This document shows, in pieces, positions 25,841 through 34,344 of a stretch of DNA of 64,000 nt. The notes under the pieces were generated by a model. That model made no database searches, had not been told where the DNA came from, and was given only the letters and a program-made list of their open reading frames with translations. The stretch's first letter is position 1; each line of letters begins with the position of its first letter. Source of the DNA: Lysinibacillus sp. OF-1 (GTDB lineage: Bacteria; Bacillota; Bacilli; Bacillales_A; Planococcaceae); assembly GCF_028356935.1 (NCBI RefSeq), contig NZ_CP102798.1, positions 2,728,001-2,792,000 on the forward strand, in the 5' to 3' direction. Both the position numbers and the translations under genes were made by a program.

Positions 25841-26677
25841 TTATTTTGGTTGCCATGAGACAAGGGCTGCATGAAAGTCATGACGATAATAATAGCGTCC
25901 CTCTTTTTCTTCAATAAAAGGTGAGAGAGCTTCTTCCACATGTGCTTGCTGGACATTTGCCGTTAAAATTTTTTTACTTTGCGTTGTAACAAGCTGTTCA
26001 TAGCTTTCATATTCATAGACACGTTCCAAAGGGATAATTTGACAATCCGCATAAATATTCATCTCATACAGTAGATTTAAAAATTCTATATAATCTCTAC
26101 GAGGAAACTTAATTTCATAGCCATACTTTTCATATAATCGCTCATAGTGAGGCTGAATAGGACCTGTCGTCATGCCAATGATGGCACGCTTTTTCGCAAG
26201 CCGATTCATATGGGATAAGGCGGCTTTAATTTCATACATCCGATAAAAACAATTCACGCCCAAAACGATATCATGTGGCTCAATTTCATCACTTTCTAGA
26301 CTTTCCCATTTCGCATGAACATATGAAACATGCTCCTGATGAGGCATACACTGTTGTAAGTAATGCAGCATGCTTTCAGAGCTATCCACACAGGTTAGCT
26401 TGTCCACTCGCTCAGCCAATGGAAACGTATAATTACCCCATCCTGGCCCAATTTCTAATACAGAATACTGTGGCTCAATACTTTTTTGAAGCTCCTGAAA
26501 AATGCGTTGGGCATAAGGATCAGTTTGTCCTATTTTTTTACGTGCAACGGATTGAGCCCAAAATTGCTCCTCTAACTGATCATTGACCATGCGCTCCGGC
26601 ATCATTCCATGCCAGTCTTTCATGCCCTCCTGCCATAATGCCTCATAATTAATGGCTAATGGTCCTTTTCTTGTCAT
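25841..26677 (-). CDS. Class I SAM-dependent methyltransferase coupled to cbiP
   Basis: A 278-residue protein with a Rossmann methyltransferase core (about residues 60-165): the SAM-binding VLEIGPGWGNYTFPLA, then an acidic CVDSSESM and a VLGVNCFYRMYE strand. Its ATG overlaps the cbiP stop as ATGA, so it is translated with the cobalamin operon. It does not resemble any of the tetrapyrrole-family corrin methyltransferases (those have another fold), and no step of the pathway obviously lacks an enzyme of this type. The substrate is unknown. Confidence 0.8.
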   Translation of the reverse strand: MTRKGPLAINYEALWQEGMKDWHGMMPERMVNDQLEEQFWAQSVARKKIGQTDPYAQRIFQELQKSIEPQYSVLEIGPGWGNYTFPLAERVDKLTCVDSSESMLHYLQQCMPHQEHVSYVHAKWESLESDEIEPHDIVLGVNCFYRMYEIKAALSHMNRLAKKRAIIGMTTGPIQPHYERLYEKYGYEIKFPRRDYIEFLNLLYEMNIYADCQIIPLERVYEYESYEQLVTTQSKKILTANVQQAHVEEALSPFIEEKEGRYYYRHDFHAALVSWQPK

Positions 26678-28173
26678 ATAGATACCTCTAAAGATAAAAT
26701 TTCATATATTTTTTTCATATCCAGATTTGCTCGAACATGGTCGGCTAACATATTATAGGCGTCCTCTCTTCGTTCTGCATCACTTTTTACATCATTCGGT
26801 AAAGCCATTAACCCTTTTTTCACTCGTATTTCATTGACAAGCTGACGAGTAAAGGTGCGATTATGGAACACGCCATGAAAATACGTACCAATCACTTGCT
26901 CATCATGACTCACTGCGCCATCTTCTCGACCATCCTCTAGCAGTAGAAAAGGTGATACTTCATCACGTAAAATTTTCGTACGTCCTAGATGTATTTCATA
27001 GCCCGTCAATGTATCCTGCCCTCTTGTTCCTGTCATTTGTACCGTTTTTTTAGTGCCTACAAAAATCGTTTCCATTGGCAATAGCCCAAGACCATTTGCA
27101 GCTTCACCATTTCCCTCCACTGCTTCAGGGTCTAGTAATGTTTCACCAAGCATTTGGAAACCACCGCAAATGCCAATAATTTTTGTGCAGCGCTCACGTA
27201 AATGGGTAATAGCTTGATCGAAGCCCTGTGCTTTTAACCAAGCTAAGTCATCCATTGTACTTTTTGTTCCTGGCAGTATAAGCAAATCCGGTGTGCCTAG
27301 CTCATGGACATTGCTAATTAAACGTACACCTACTTCTGGCTCATCGAAAAAGGGATCAATATCAGTGAAGTTTGAAATACGGGGTAAACGAATCATCGCT
27401 ACATCGACAGTAAATTCGCCTGGTTTTGGCTTTTTAAAGCGTAATGACGATAATGCAAGGGAATCCTCTGCTTCAATATTGATATTGACATAAGGAATCA
27501 CACCAAGCACCGGGATACCTGTTTCTCTCTCCACCCATTCAAGACCATCATCTAATAATTCACGCATGCCTCTAAATTTATTGATGATTAATCCCTTAAC
27601 ACGGGCGCGCTCATCATCATCTAGCAACGCCAGTGTACCAACAATCGAGGCAAAGACCCCACCACGATCTATATCAGCAACAAGCACTACCGCTGCATCT
27701 GCTAAATGTGCCATTCGCATATTAGCAATATCACGATCCTTTAAGTTAATTTCAGCTGGGCTACCTGCCCCCTCTAGGACAATGACATCATATGTATTTT
27801 GTAGCGTACGGACAGATTTTTCAACGATTGGCATTGCCTCTTGCACAAAATTATTGCGATAGCTTTTGGCATCCATATTTAAAAAATGCTTACCATGGAC
27901 GATGACCTCAGACATCATATCTTGCTTCGGTTTCAGCAGAATAGGATTCATATCAGTCGTCGCAATAACACGGGCTGCCTCTGCCTGCACCCCTTGTGCA
28001 CGGCCGATTTCGCCACCATCCTTCGTAACAAACGAATTAAGAGCCATATTTTGCGATTTAAACGGGACAACACTTAGTCCATCATCCGAAAATATACGAC
28101 AAAGTGCCGTACAAATCATACTTTTTCCAACATCGGAAGCCGTTCCTTGAATCATAATCGATTTAGCTGGCAT
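26674..28173 (-). CDS. cbiP: Cobyric acid synthase
   Basis: A 499-residue glutamine amidotransferase that amidates four side chains (b, d, e, g) of adenosyl-cobyrinate diamide. The N-terminal dethiobiotin-synthetase-like ATP domain has IQGTASDVGKS, and the C-terminal GATase domain has the nucleophile in KIIGICGGFQMLGE and a late TYFHGVFHN His. ATG 28173 with a 9-base spacing from GGAGG is preferred to the GTG two codons earlier. It is separated from cobO by a 42-bp tandem repeat and coupled to the following methyltransferase by ATGA. Confidence 0.95.
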   Translation of the reverse strand: MPAKSIMIQGTASDVGKSMICTALCRIFSDDGLSVVPFKSQNMALNSFVTKDGGEIGRAQGVQAEAARVIATTDMNPILLKPKQDMMSEVIVHGKHFLNMDAKSYRNNFVQEAMPIVEKSVRTLQNTYDVIVLEGAGSPAEINLKDRDIANMRMAHLADAAVVLVADIDRGGVFASIVGTLALLDDDERARVKGLIINKFRGMRELLDDGLEWVERETGIPVLGVIPYVNINIEAEDSLALSSLRFKKPKPGEFTVDVAMIRLPRISNFTDIDPFFDEPEVGVRLISNVHELGTPDLLILPGTKSTMDDLAWLKAQGFDQAITHLRERCTKIIGICGGFQMLGETLLDPEAVEGNGEAANGLGLLPMETIFVGTKKTVQMTGTRGQDTLTGYEIHLGRTKILRDEVSPFLLLEDGREDGAVSHDEQVIGTYFHGVFHNRTFTRQLVNEIRVKKGLMALPNDVKSDAERREDAYNMLADHVRANLDMKKIYEILSLEVSI

Positions 28174-28248
28174 AGTCACTTTCCTCCGTCATTATTGGTG
28201 TAACGCAGTATATTGTATTAGAGCTGTGCGGGTTTGCCTTCATTTCGG

Positions 28249-28465
28249 GAGTATTCTCGGAGCAAGCACGAGTATTTCTCTCCGCTCCGCGAGTATTCTT
28301 TGGGCAAGCGCGAGTATTTCCCTTCGCTCCGCGAGTATTCTTTGAGCAAGCGCGAGTATTTCCCTTCGCTCCGCGAGTATTCTTTGGGCAAGCGCGAGTA
28401 TTTCCCTTCGCTCCGCGAGTATTCTCGGGGCAAGCGCGAGTATTTCCCTTCGCTCCGAGTATTCT
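28249..28465. repeat. 42-bp tandem repeat (minisatellite), about five copies
   Basis: GAGTATTCT recurs at 28249, 28291, 28333, 28375 and 28417 with an exact 42-bp period, and at 28457 two bases early. Each 42-bp unit is itself two 21-bp half-units that both start with GAGTATT. The unit length is a multiple of three and lacks stops, so all frames look open and produce repetitive spurious translations. It fills the gap between cobO and cbiP. No matching start, ribosome-binding site or inverted symmetry suggests a gene or hairpin. Confidence 0.9.
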
Positions 28466-28505
28466 CCGATTGATCGAGACTTTCGCGCCGCGCGTATATT
28501 TTTCA

Positions 28506-28553
28506 CCCAGCAATGGTGAAGGGCTTTAAAATTCTAGCCCTTTCACCGCTGGG
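28506..28553 (-). repeat. Long hairpin spanning the cobO stop codon
   Basis: CCCAGC plus GGTGAAGGGCT (28506-28525) pair with AGCCCTTTCACC plus GCTGGG (28536-28553) with one bulge, and the cobO stop lies in the loop. No U-run follows on either strand, so it looks like an RNA-stability or processing element rather than a terminator. Confidence 0.55.
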
Positions 28554-29062
28554 ATGCCTTCATCATAGTAATGCTTTGTTGCATCGATGGTTGACACTAA
28601 ATCAGCCATTGCCGTTAAGGCAGGGTTCGCGCTTCGACCTGTGACCACCAAATGCATCGTCGATGGACGTTGCTGGATCGCCTCTATGACTTCTGTTAGT
28701 GGAAGGACATCATCGATAGGAAACTTGGTGATAGCCAATGCATTGTTTAGTTCATCTAGCACCAATAAATCAATACTGTCGTCTTGCAGGGCGGCCTTCG
28801 TTTTTTTCCATGCTTTAGCTAAGGCAGCACGATGCTCTTCAGGTGTCTTTGTCCATGTAAAGCCGATACCCATTTGCTCCATTTCCACACCTAACTTGCG
28901 AAGGGCAATTTGCTCACCGTACGTACGCTCAGGTGATTTAATAAACTGCATATAGCGCACATTTAAGCCACGGCCAACTGCACGTAATGTGACACCTAGA
29001 GACGCCGTTGTTTTGCCCTTTCCTTCACCTGTATATACTAAAAACAAGCCTTTTCTTGCCAT
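28526..29062 (-). CDS. cobO: Corrinoid adenosyltransferase (CobO/BtuR type)
   Basis: A 178-residue enzyme that transfers the adenosyl group of ATP to reduced corrinoid cobalt. The P-loop YTGEGKGKTTASLG and the conserved VLDELNNAL identify the CobA/CobO/BtuR family. The frame is open 29 codons further upstream into the nitroreductase gene, but ATG 29062 behind AAGGGGG gives the family length. It occupies the btuR position of the B. megaterium-type operon. Confidence 0.93.
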   Translation of the reverse strand: MARKGLFLVYTGEGKGKTTASLGVTLRAVGRGLNVRYMQFIKSPERTYGEQIALRKLGVEMEQMGIGFTWTKTPEEHRAALAKAWKKTKAALQDDSIDLLVLDELNNALAITKFPIDDVLPLTEVIEAIQQRPSTMHLVVTGRSANPALTAMADLVSTIDATKHYYDEGIPAVKGLEF

Positions 29063-29075
29063 GTGAGTAGCCCCC

Positions 29076-29636
29076 TTACAGCCATGTTGTCTTTTCTGCA
29101 AATGGTGTACGCTTTTTGTCGCTTTGCTCCTGCTCTTGTGGATAGCCAATAAATATCGTACCGACTACTTTTTGAGAGGCACTTGCACCAATAAATGCAT
29201 GCATACGTGAATCATGCACGAGCCCAACACCACGTGTACGCCAAACAAAACCAAGACCTAGCTCATCTGCAGTGAGCCACATGGACATAATGGCACTACA
29301 TACGGCAAAAACATTATCCTCTGTCGCATCAGTATCACCTTCAACAATGTCTGCAGTAACAACAATGGCCACAGGCGTTGTTTGCACAACCTTTAAAGAG
29401 CTTTCCACTAAGTTCGGCTTTGTGGGGAAACGCTCTTGTAAATAGGCACTCGCCATTTCTTCATAACGCTTCATTGCCTCATCTTGAATAACATAAAAAT
29501 GCCAAGGCTCACGCATACGGTCATTCGGAGCATAGGTGGCTGCTTGTAAAATTTGCTCAATTTTTTCTTTCTCTACTGGTTGTGTTGTGTAATTTCGAAT
29601 GGCTCTACGCTTTTTTAATGCTTCGATAACGGTCAT
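29076..29636 (-). CDS. Nitroreductase-family flavoprotein in the cobalamin operon
   Basis: A 186-residue nitroreductase-fold protein: RRAIRNYTTQPVEKEKIEQI and AATYAPNDRMREPWHFYVI are typical FMN-binding segments, with a C-terminal GTIFIGYPQ. It sits between cobA and cobO, the place of cbiY in the B. megaterium cobI operon. The residues usually seen in BluB around the APS...QPWRF block differ here, so I do not call it bluB. Candidate roles are reduction of Co(II) corrinoid before adenosylation, or lower-ligand synthesis; both are inference. Confidence 0.75.
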   Translation of the reverse strand: MTVIEALKKRRAIRNYTTQPVEKEKIEQILQAATYAPNDRMREPWHFYVIQDEAMKRYEEMASAYLQERFPTKPNLVESSLKVVQTTPVAIVVTADIVEGDTDATEDNVFAVCSAIMSMWLTADELGLGFVWRTRGVGLVHDSRMHAFIGASASQKVVGTIFIGYPQEQEQSDKKRTPFAEKTTWL

Positions 29637-29670
29637 GTTGCTTCCTCCTTGTGCCTCTTCTAAGAAATGA

Positions 29671-30438
29671 TTATGAAAATGTTAATCCCTGCTCTTCAAA
29701 CCATTGAATTTTCTCACGTACATTGACTACCTCTCCCACGACAATCATCGAAGGATTATGATACCCTTCACGTTCAATAATGGCCGCTATCTCATCTAGC
29801 TGTCCTGTAATCGTGCGTTGTTGAGCAGTTGTTCCCCACTCAATGACCGCTACTGGCGTTGTGGCCTGACGTCCGTTTTCAATTAATTTGCGAGCAATGT
29901 AGGCAATATTTCCAACACTCATGTAAAATGCGACGGTATCAATACCTGTAGCCAATGCTGGCCAATTCAAAAAATCCTGTCCTTTTTCTTCACGACCATG
30001 CCCCGTCACTAGGGCAAAGCTTGTCGCGAAGTCTCTATGTGTCACTGGAATCCCTGCATAAGCAGCTGCAGCAATGCCGGCTGTAATACCAGGAACGATT
30101 TCATAGGTTATGCCATGATTTTTTAATATTTCTGCTTCCTCAGCACCACGTCCAAATACAAATGGATCGCCACCCTTCAGACGTGTCACAACTTTACCTT
30201 CTTGTGCTTTTTCAACAAGTAAGGCATTAATTTCATCTTGAATAAGGTGGTGCTTACCTGGAAGTTTACCGCAATAAACGAGCTCTGCATCCTTTTTTGC
30301 AAAGTCGAGCAATGTGGGATTCACAAGACGGTCATAGGCAATCACATCAGCTTTTTGAATACATTCCAGACCATACACAGTGATGAGCTTCGGATCCCCA
30401 GGACCTGCACCAACGATATATACTATTCCTTCCTTCAT
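29671..30438 (-). CDS. cobA: Uroporphyrinogen-III C-methyltransferase
   Basis: A 255-residue SAM-dependent enzyme that methylates uroporphyrinogen III at C2 and C7 to precorrin-2, the branch point to siroheme and cobalamin. Tetrapyrrole methylase motifs are present: VYIVGAGPGDPKLIT at the N-terminus, VTRLKGGDPFVFGRGAEE and EIVPGITAG. Its start overlaps the stop of the preceding dehydrogenase gene as ATGA. Single-domain, without the HemD or CysG fusions seen in some species. Confidence 0.95.
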   Translation of the reverse strand: MKEGIVYIVGAGPGDPKLITVYGLECIQKADVIAYDRLVNPTLLDFAKKDAELVYCGKLPGKHHLIQDEINALLVEKAQEGKVVTRLKGGDPFVFGRGAEEAEILKNHGITYEIVPGITAGIAAAAYAGIPVTHRDFATSFALVTGHGREEKGQDFLNWPALATGIDTVAFYMSVGNIAYIARKLIENGRQATTPVAVIEWGTTAQQRTITGQLDEIAAIIEREGYHNPSMIVVGEVVNVREKIQWFEEQGLTFS

Positions 30439-31076
30439 TGCTTCGCTCCCATCAAAAGTTGTTGTAAATAGGCTTCACGTCTATCAATCTCTCCATGACG
30501 TGTCCATTCCAGAATGCTTGGCTCTAGCAATGCTTGTAATGCCGCCCGTCTTTGCGGACCTTTATCATACTTAGCAGCAATCATTAATCGTGCTTGCTGT
30601 AAAAAGCATACATAGTCATCATAAGCATCATCGAATTGATCTTCTAAATCTGCTTTGATCTTGCGCGCTAGACTTGGGCTTGCTCCCGATGTCGAAACAG
30701 TTAACACCAATGGGCCACGACGAACAGTAGCAGGTGTAATGAAATCACTTTCACTTTGTCTATCCGTTCGATTGATTAATTGCCAATGCTGTGCCGCCTC
30801 TTGAACAGCTTCGTTTACAGCCGTCACATTCGTTGCAGCAATAATGAGAATCGCATCATCCAAATCACGTGGTTCAAATTCCTTCTGCTTCCAAGTAATT
30901 TGCCCCGAATCGGCAAGTGGCTGTAATGTATCATGTAGGGTTGGACTGACTATGACAATATGGGCCTTTGCGGGTAATAGAGAGGCTACCTTCTGCGTTG
31001 CCACGTGTCCGCCACCTACAATCACTACGGTTTTATATTCTAGATTGATATGAATAGGAAAATAATTAGTCATCAT
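30435..31076 (-). CDS. sirC: Precorrin-2 dehydrogenase (SirC/YlnF-like)
   Basis: A 213-residue Rossmann protein with VVIVGGGHVATQKV near residue 17 and the Met8p/CysG-N feature TVSTSGASPSLARKIK. It oxidises precorrin-2 to sirohydrochlorin with NAD+, which the anaerobic pathway needs before CbiX inserts cobalt. Its start overlaps the end of cbiA by 11 bases, and its stop overlaps cobA by 4. The symbol follows the single-function B. megaterium SirC; an additional ferrochelatase activity cannot be judged by eye. Confidence 0.88.
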   Translation of the reverse strand: MMTNYFPIHINLEYKTVVIVGGGHVATQKVASLLPAKAHIVIVSPTLHDTLQPLADSGQITWKQKEFEPRDLDDAILIIAATNVTAVNEAVQEAAQHWQLINRTDRQSESDFITPATVRRGPLVLTVSTSGASPSLARKIKADLEDQFDDAYDDYVCFLQQARLMIAAKYDKGPQRRAALQALLEPSILEWTRHGEIDRREAYLQQLLMGAKQ

Positions 31077-32433
31077 TTTTCACCTTCTTACAAGCTGTTA
31101 ACCAATTGTCAACTAGCTTTGGGTTTGATACAAAATGGAAATGTGTATAACCAGCCACCAAATTCCCTTTTTTATAGCCTTCTTGCTTTTTGCCAAAACG
31201 ACCAATCGTCTCGTAGGCTGGTGTGTTGTGGGTACCACTATATTTAGAATAATGGAATTCATGGCCCTTCGCTTCTTGCTCCACACCAATTAAGAAATTA
31301 TCTGCTGTGCCAAAAATTTCACGATAGCCTAGTGCTGCAAGCTTTGTCTGCATGGCCACTTCCCCTGGAATCACACCTACCATTTCATAGCGTTCACCCT
31401 GACTATTTGTAATAGCCTCTGTTAAATACATAAAGCCACCACATTCCGCTAATGTTGGCAGTCCTTTGGCAATAGCGTCTTGAATAGAGTCTTTCACGAC
31501 TGTATGTGAAGCCAATGTCTCTGCGAATTCTTCAGGAAAGCCACCACCAATATAGAGGCCATCTGCTTCTGATGGTACAGGCTCATTGGCAAGTGGAGAG
31601 AAAAATTGTAATGTCGCGCCTTTCGCACGTAGCAAAGCTAAGTTTTCTTCATAATAAAAATTAAATGCTGCATCCCTTGCAACCGCTATACAAATATTTT
31701 GTGAAGGCTCCTCAGCAAATAAATGACCTGATTCATGTAGGATAGGGGCTTTTGTTAAGTCAAGTAATTGATCCAAGTCAATCGTTTCTGCCATAAGGTC
31801 ACCTAGTTTATCAAAAAATGAATCTAGTTCTCCCCTTTCAATGGCGGGTACTAACCCTAAATGACGACTCGGAATATCGATGCCTTGTTCACGTTTTAAA
31901 TAGCCGATGACAGGAATGCCACATTCTTGTTCAATAGCCGCCTTGGCGATTTCATAATGACCGACACTGCCCACTTGGTTCGCAATAACGCCAACGATCC
32001 TCGGTTTATCTGACAAAACTTGAAAGCCTCTTACAACAGCTGCTACACTACGCGCCATACTTGCACAATTAACAATTAAAATAACAGGGCTCTCTGTCAC
32101 TACACTAATATCTGCGGCAGAGCCAGCATCTGATAAAGGACTTTTGCCATCATAGAAGCCCATCACACCTTCAATAATGGACACATCCGCATCCATACTT
32201 GCGCGTGCCACAATATCACGTACTGCTTCATGGGAGAACATCCAGCTATCAATATTGCGTGATACTCTACCTGTTACAGCCGTATGATACGTTGGATCGA
32301 TATAATCAGGGCCACATTTAAAGCCCTGCACTACTTTTCCTTTATTTTGTAGTGCTTTCATCAGTCCAATGGTGAAAGTAGTTTTGCCTACCCCACTACC
32401 CGTACCAGCTAGTACAAAACGATTTGTTTGCAT
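31066..32433 (-). CDS. cbiA: Cobyrinate a,c-diamide synthase
   Basis: A 455-residue glutamine-dependent amidotransferase for the a and c side chains of cobyrinate. The N-terminal ATP-binding LAGTGSGVGKTTFTIGLM and the C-terminal GATase with AECGGFMYL (nucleophile Cys) are clear, as is the HYSKY/HFHFVSNP ending. It lies 11 bases after cbiG and overlaps sirC. Unlike the neighbouring ring-methylating genes, it marks the side-chain stage of the pathway. Confidence 0.95.
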   Translation of the reverse strand: MQTNRFVLAGTGSGVGKTTFTIGLMKALQNKGKVVQGFKCGPDYIDPTYHTAVTGRVSRNIDSWMFSHEAVRDIVARASMDADVSIIEGVMGFYDGKSPLSDAGSAADISVVTESPVILIVNCASMARSVAAVVRGFQVLSDKPRIVGVIANQVGSVGHYEIAKAAIEQECGIPVIGYLKREQGIDIPSRHLGLVPAIERGELDSFFDKLGDLMAETIDLDQLLDLTKAPILHESGHLFAEEPSQNICIAVARDAAFNFYYEENLALLRAKGATLQFFSPLANEPVPSEADGLYIGGGFPEEFAETLASHTVVKDSIQDAIAKGLPTLAECGGFMYLTEAITNSQGERYEMVGVIPGEVAMQTKLAALGYREIFGTADNFLIGVEQEAKGHEFHYSKYSGTHNTPAYETIGRFGKKQEGYKKGNLVAGYTHFHFVSNPKLVDNWLTACKKVKNDD

Positions 32434-32444
32434 GGACTTCCTCC

Positions 32445-33566
32445 TTAAAATAGGTATCTCGCAACTGAGATCGTAGCATTACCCGATTTCTTCTTTTCTA
32501 ATAGGAGTGACTTGACCTGTGCATAACGCATAGCCGCTGGTTCACTCACACCATAGGCACCTGTATATTTAAAGACTGTTTCAGAAGGGGAAGGAAATTC
32601 GATTTGATTTAATTCCGCCGGGGTATAAGTGACGAACTCCCAATCATATTTCTTGGTAATATCTAAAAAACATTGTTCATCTTTTTTTAAATCAATCGTG
32701 CATAATGCCTTCACACTTTTTTTCGAAAGCTTTAGCTCTGCCAAGGTTTCATCAATCACTTGTTCAATTTCTTCCACAGATGTCCCACGATTACAGCCCA
32801 TACCGAGCACAATAGATTTTGGTCGATAAATAACACCGTTTTCTAGAAGAATCTCTTCCTCTTGTTCTATGATTCGATCCGTTATTAATAGCGTGGCATG
32901 AGGTTTAGCCTCGATGGCTGCCTGTGTGGATGGATAGATTTTGATTTGCTCTGGCATGGCAGTATCACGCATCCACCAATCGCGCTCACCCGTTTCCTGC
33001 ACAATGGCCACACGCTCCTCATTTACAACGGAAGCACTCACTGGTGTCAATTTGTCGGCACTATCCCATACCCACCCAAAACGGGCGCCAAATAAGTCAA
33101 CAGGAATCGTCTTTTGCACATCAGAAGCTGTTGTAATAATTGGATTTGCACCAAGTGCCGCTGCCACCTCATGCGTTAGCTCATTGGCACCGCCAAGATG
33201 CCCTGATAATACGCTAATGACATTGTCGCCTCGATCATCAATTACGACAACGCCAGGGTCTGTCTTTTTATCCTTTAAAATGGGCGCAATCATGCGTACG
33301 ACCGCACCGAGCGAAATGATTAAAATCAACCCTTTATATTGTTTAAATAGCGTTGGCAATAACAAGCGCACGGTACCTGTAAATAATTGAATATGCTTTT
33401 CTGCTTCATCGCCTTGCTCAAATTTACTCATATAATATAAATCACTCGCTGCAAAGGTTTGTTGCAGGCGACGTCCAATTTGAACACCATGCTTCGTAAT
33501 GGCGACAACCGCATAAGGATTGCGTTGATCAACCTCTGGTAATACACCTTCCTGTAACTCAATCAC
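32445..33566 (-). CDS. cbiG: Cobalt-precorrin-5A hydrolase
   Basis: A 373-residue enzyme that opens the delta-lactone ring of cobalt-precorrin-5A and releases acetaldehyde, the hallmark of the anaerobic (early cobalt insertion) route. The central LILIISLGAVVRMIAP and DDRGDNVISVLSGHLGGANELT blocks and the C-terminal VLGMGCNRGTS with FPSPSETVFKYTGAYGVSEPAA are diagnostic. It overlaps cbiF by 8 bases. Confidence 0.94.
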   Translation of the reverse strand: MIELQEGVLPEVDQRNPYAVVAITKHGVQIGRRLQQTFAASDLYYMSKFEQGDEAEKHIQLFTGTVRLLLPTLFKQYKGLILIISLGAVVRMIAPILKDKKTDPGVVVIDDRGDNVISVLSGHLGGANELTHEVAAALGANPIITTASDVQKTIPVDLFGARFGWVWDSADKLTPVSASVVNEERVAIVQETGERDWWMRDTAMPEQIKIYPSTQAAIEAKPHATLLITDRIIEQEEEILLENGVIYRPKSIVLGMGCNRGTSVEEIEQVIDETLAELKLSKKSVKALCTIDLKKDEQCFLDITKKYDWEFVTYTPAELNQIEFPSPSETVFKYTGAYGVSEPAAMRYAQVKSLLLEKKKSGNATISVARYLF

Positions 33567-34344
33567 TTGTCTTCACACCTTTTCTAAAGCCATGTGTAAA
33601 GGTTGCATCATATAACTTCGAACGATATTGATCCTTATCATGAATGTTCGGGTCTAATGCCCAACCAGCTAGAATCATTGCATGCTTACGAATACCATTT
33701 ACACGCATTGCTTCATCTAATTCGATTAAAGTCGTACGCACGATCTTTTGATCTGGCCATGAAGCACGTTGAATAACTGCTACTGGCGTATCATCAGCCC
33801 AACCAGCACTTTGTAATTCTTTAACAATTTTTTTTGTAAGTGTTGCACTAAGGAATAAAGCAATTGTACAATGATGGCTCGCCAAGTCACGCAGCTTTTC
33901 AAATTCTGGGACAGGTGTACGTCCTTCTGCACGTGTTAAAATGAGGGTTTGTGTTAAATCAGGAATTGTGAGCTCTGCACCAATTGCCGCTGCTGATGCA
34001 AAAACAGAGCTAACCCCTGGAATCACTTCATACCCAATGCCTTCCTTTTTCAATAGAGCCACTTGCTCCATGATGGCACCATACATCGCTGGATCACCTG
34101 TATGCATACGAGCTACTGTTTTCCCAGCATTAACACGCTCCACCATAACGGCCACCATTTCCTCTAAATGCATGCCAGCAGTTCGAATGACCTCTGCATC
34201 AGGTTTGGCTTTCGCAATAAGCTCTTCACTCACTAATGAATCTGTGTACATGACAACGTCTGCTGTTTGCAGCATATGTAAACCTTTAACTGTAATTAAG
34301 TCTGGATCACCTGGACCAGCGCCAACTATATAGATTTTCTTCAT
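33559..34344 (-). CDS. cbiF: Cobalt-precorrin-4 C11-methyltransferase
   Basis: A 261-residue tetrapyrrole methylase with IYIVGAGPGDPDLITVKG, the RMHTGDPAMYGAI loop and a YEVIPGVSSVFA segment, which best fits the C11 methyltransferase (CbiF/CobM). It starts on the base that ends cbiL and overlaps cbiG. Together with cbiL, cbiH60 and cbiET it provides the set of SAM-dependent ring methylations. Confidence 0.94.
   Translation of the reverse strand: MKKIYIVGAGPGDPDLITVKGLHMLQTADVVMYTDSLVSEELIAKAKPDAEVIRTAGMHLEEMVAVMVERVNAGKTVARMHTGDPAMYGAIMEQVALLKKEGIGYEVIPGVSSVFASAAAIGAELTIPDLTQTLILTRAEGRTPVPEFEKLRDLASHHCTIALFLSATLTKKIVKELQSAGWADDTPVAVIQRASWPDQKIVRTTLIELDEAMRVNGIRKHAMILAGWALDPNIHDKDQYRSKLYDATFTHGFRKGVKTSD

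Noticed and set aside
24810-25856. Longer rnz start at 25856
   Set aside because: The extra 38 codons overlap the upstream methyltransferase, do not resemble RNase Z, and the GTG at 25742 has a good SD.
28249-28465. Possible CRISPR array
   Set aside because: Units are head-to-tail repeats without unique spacers, the half-units are themselves related, and no cas genes are nearby.
28163-28513. Overlapping reading frames in both strands translating to REYS.../NTRGAKG... repeats
   Set aside because: They arise because the 42-bp tandem repeat is a multiple of three and has no stops; no RBS or conserved start supports a repetitive protein.
29063-29149. N-terminal extension of cobO
   Set aside because: It overlaps the nitroreductase gene out of frame, while ATG 29062 with AAGGGGG yields the standard protein.
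29076-29636. Calling the nitroreductase-family gene bluB
   Set aside because: The segment after AATYAP differs from the BluB pattern I would expect; family membership alone does not justify the name.
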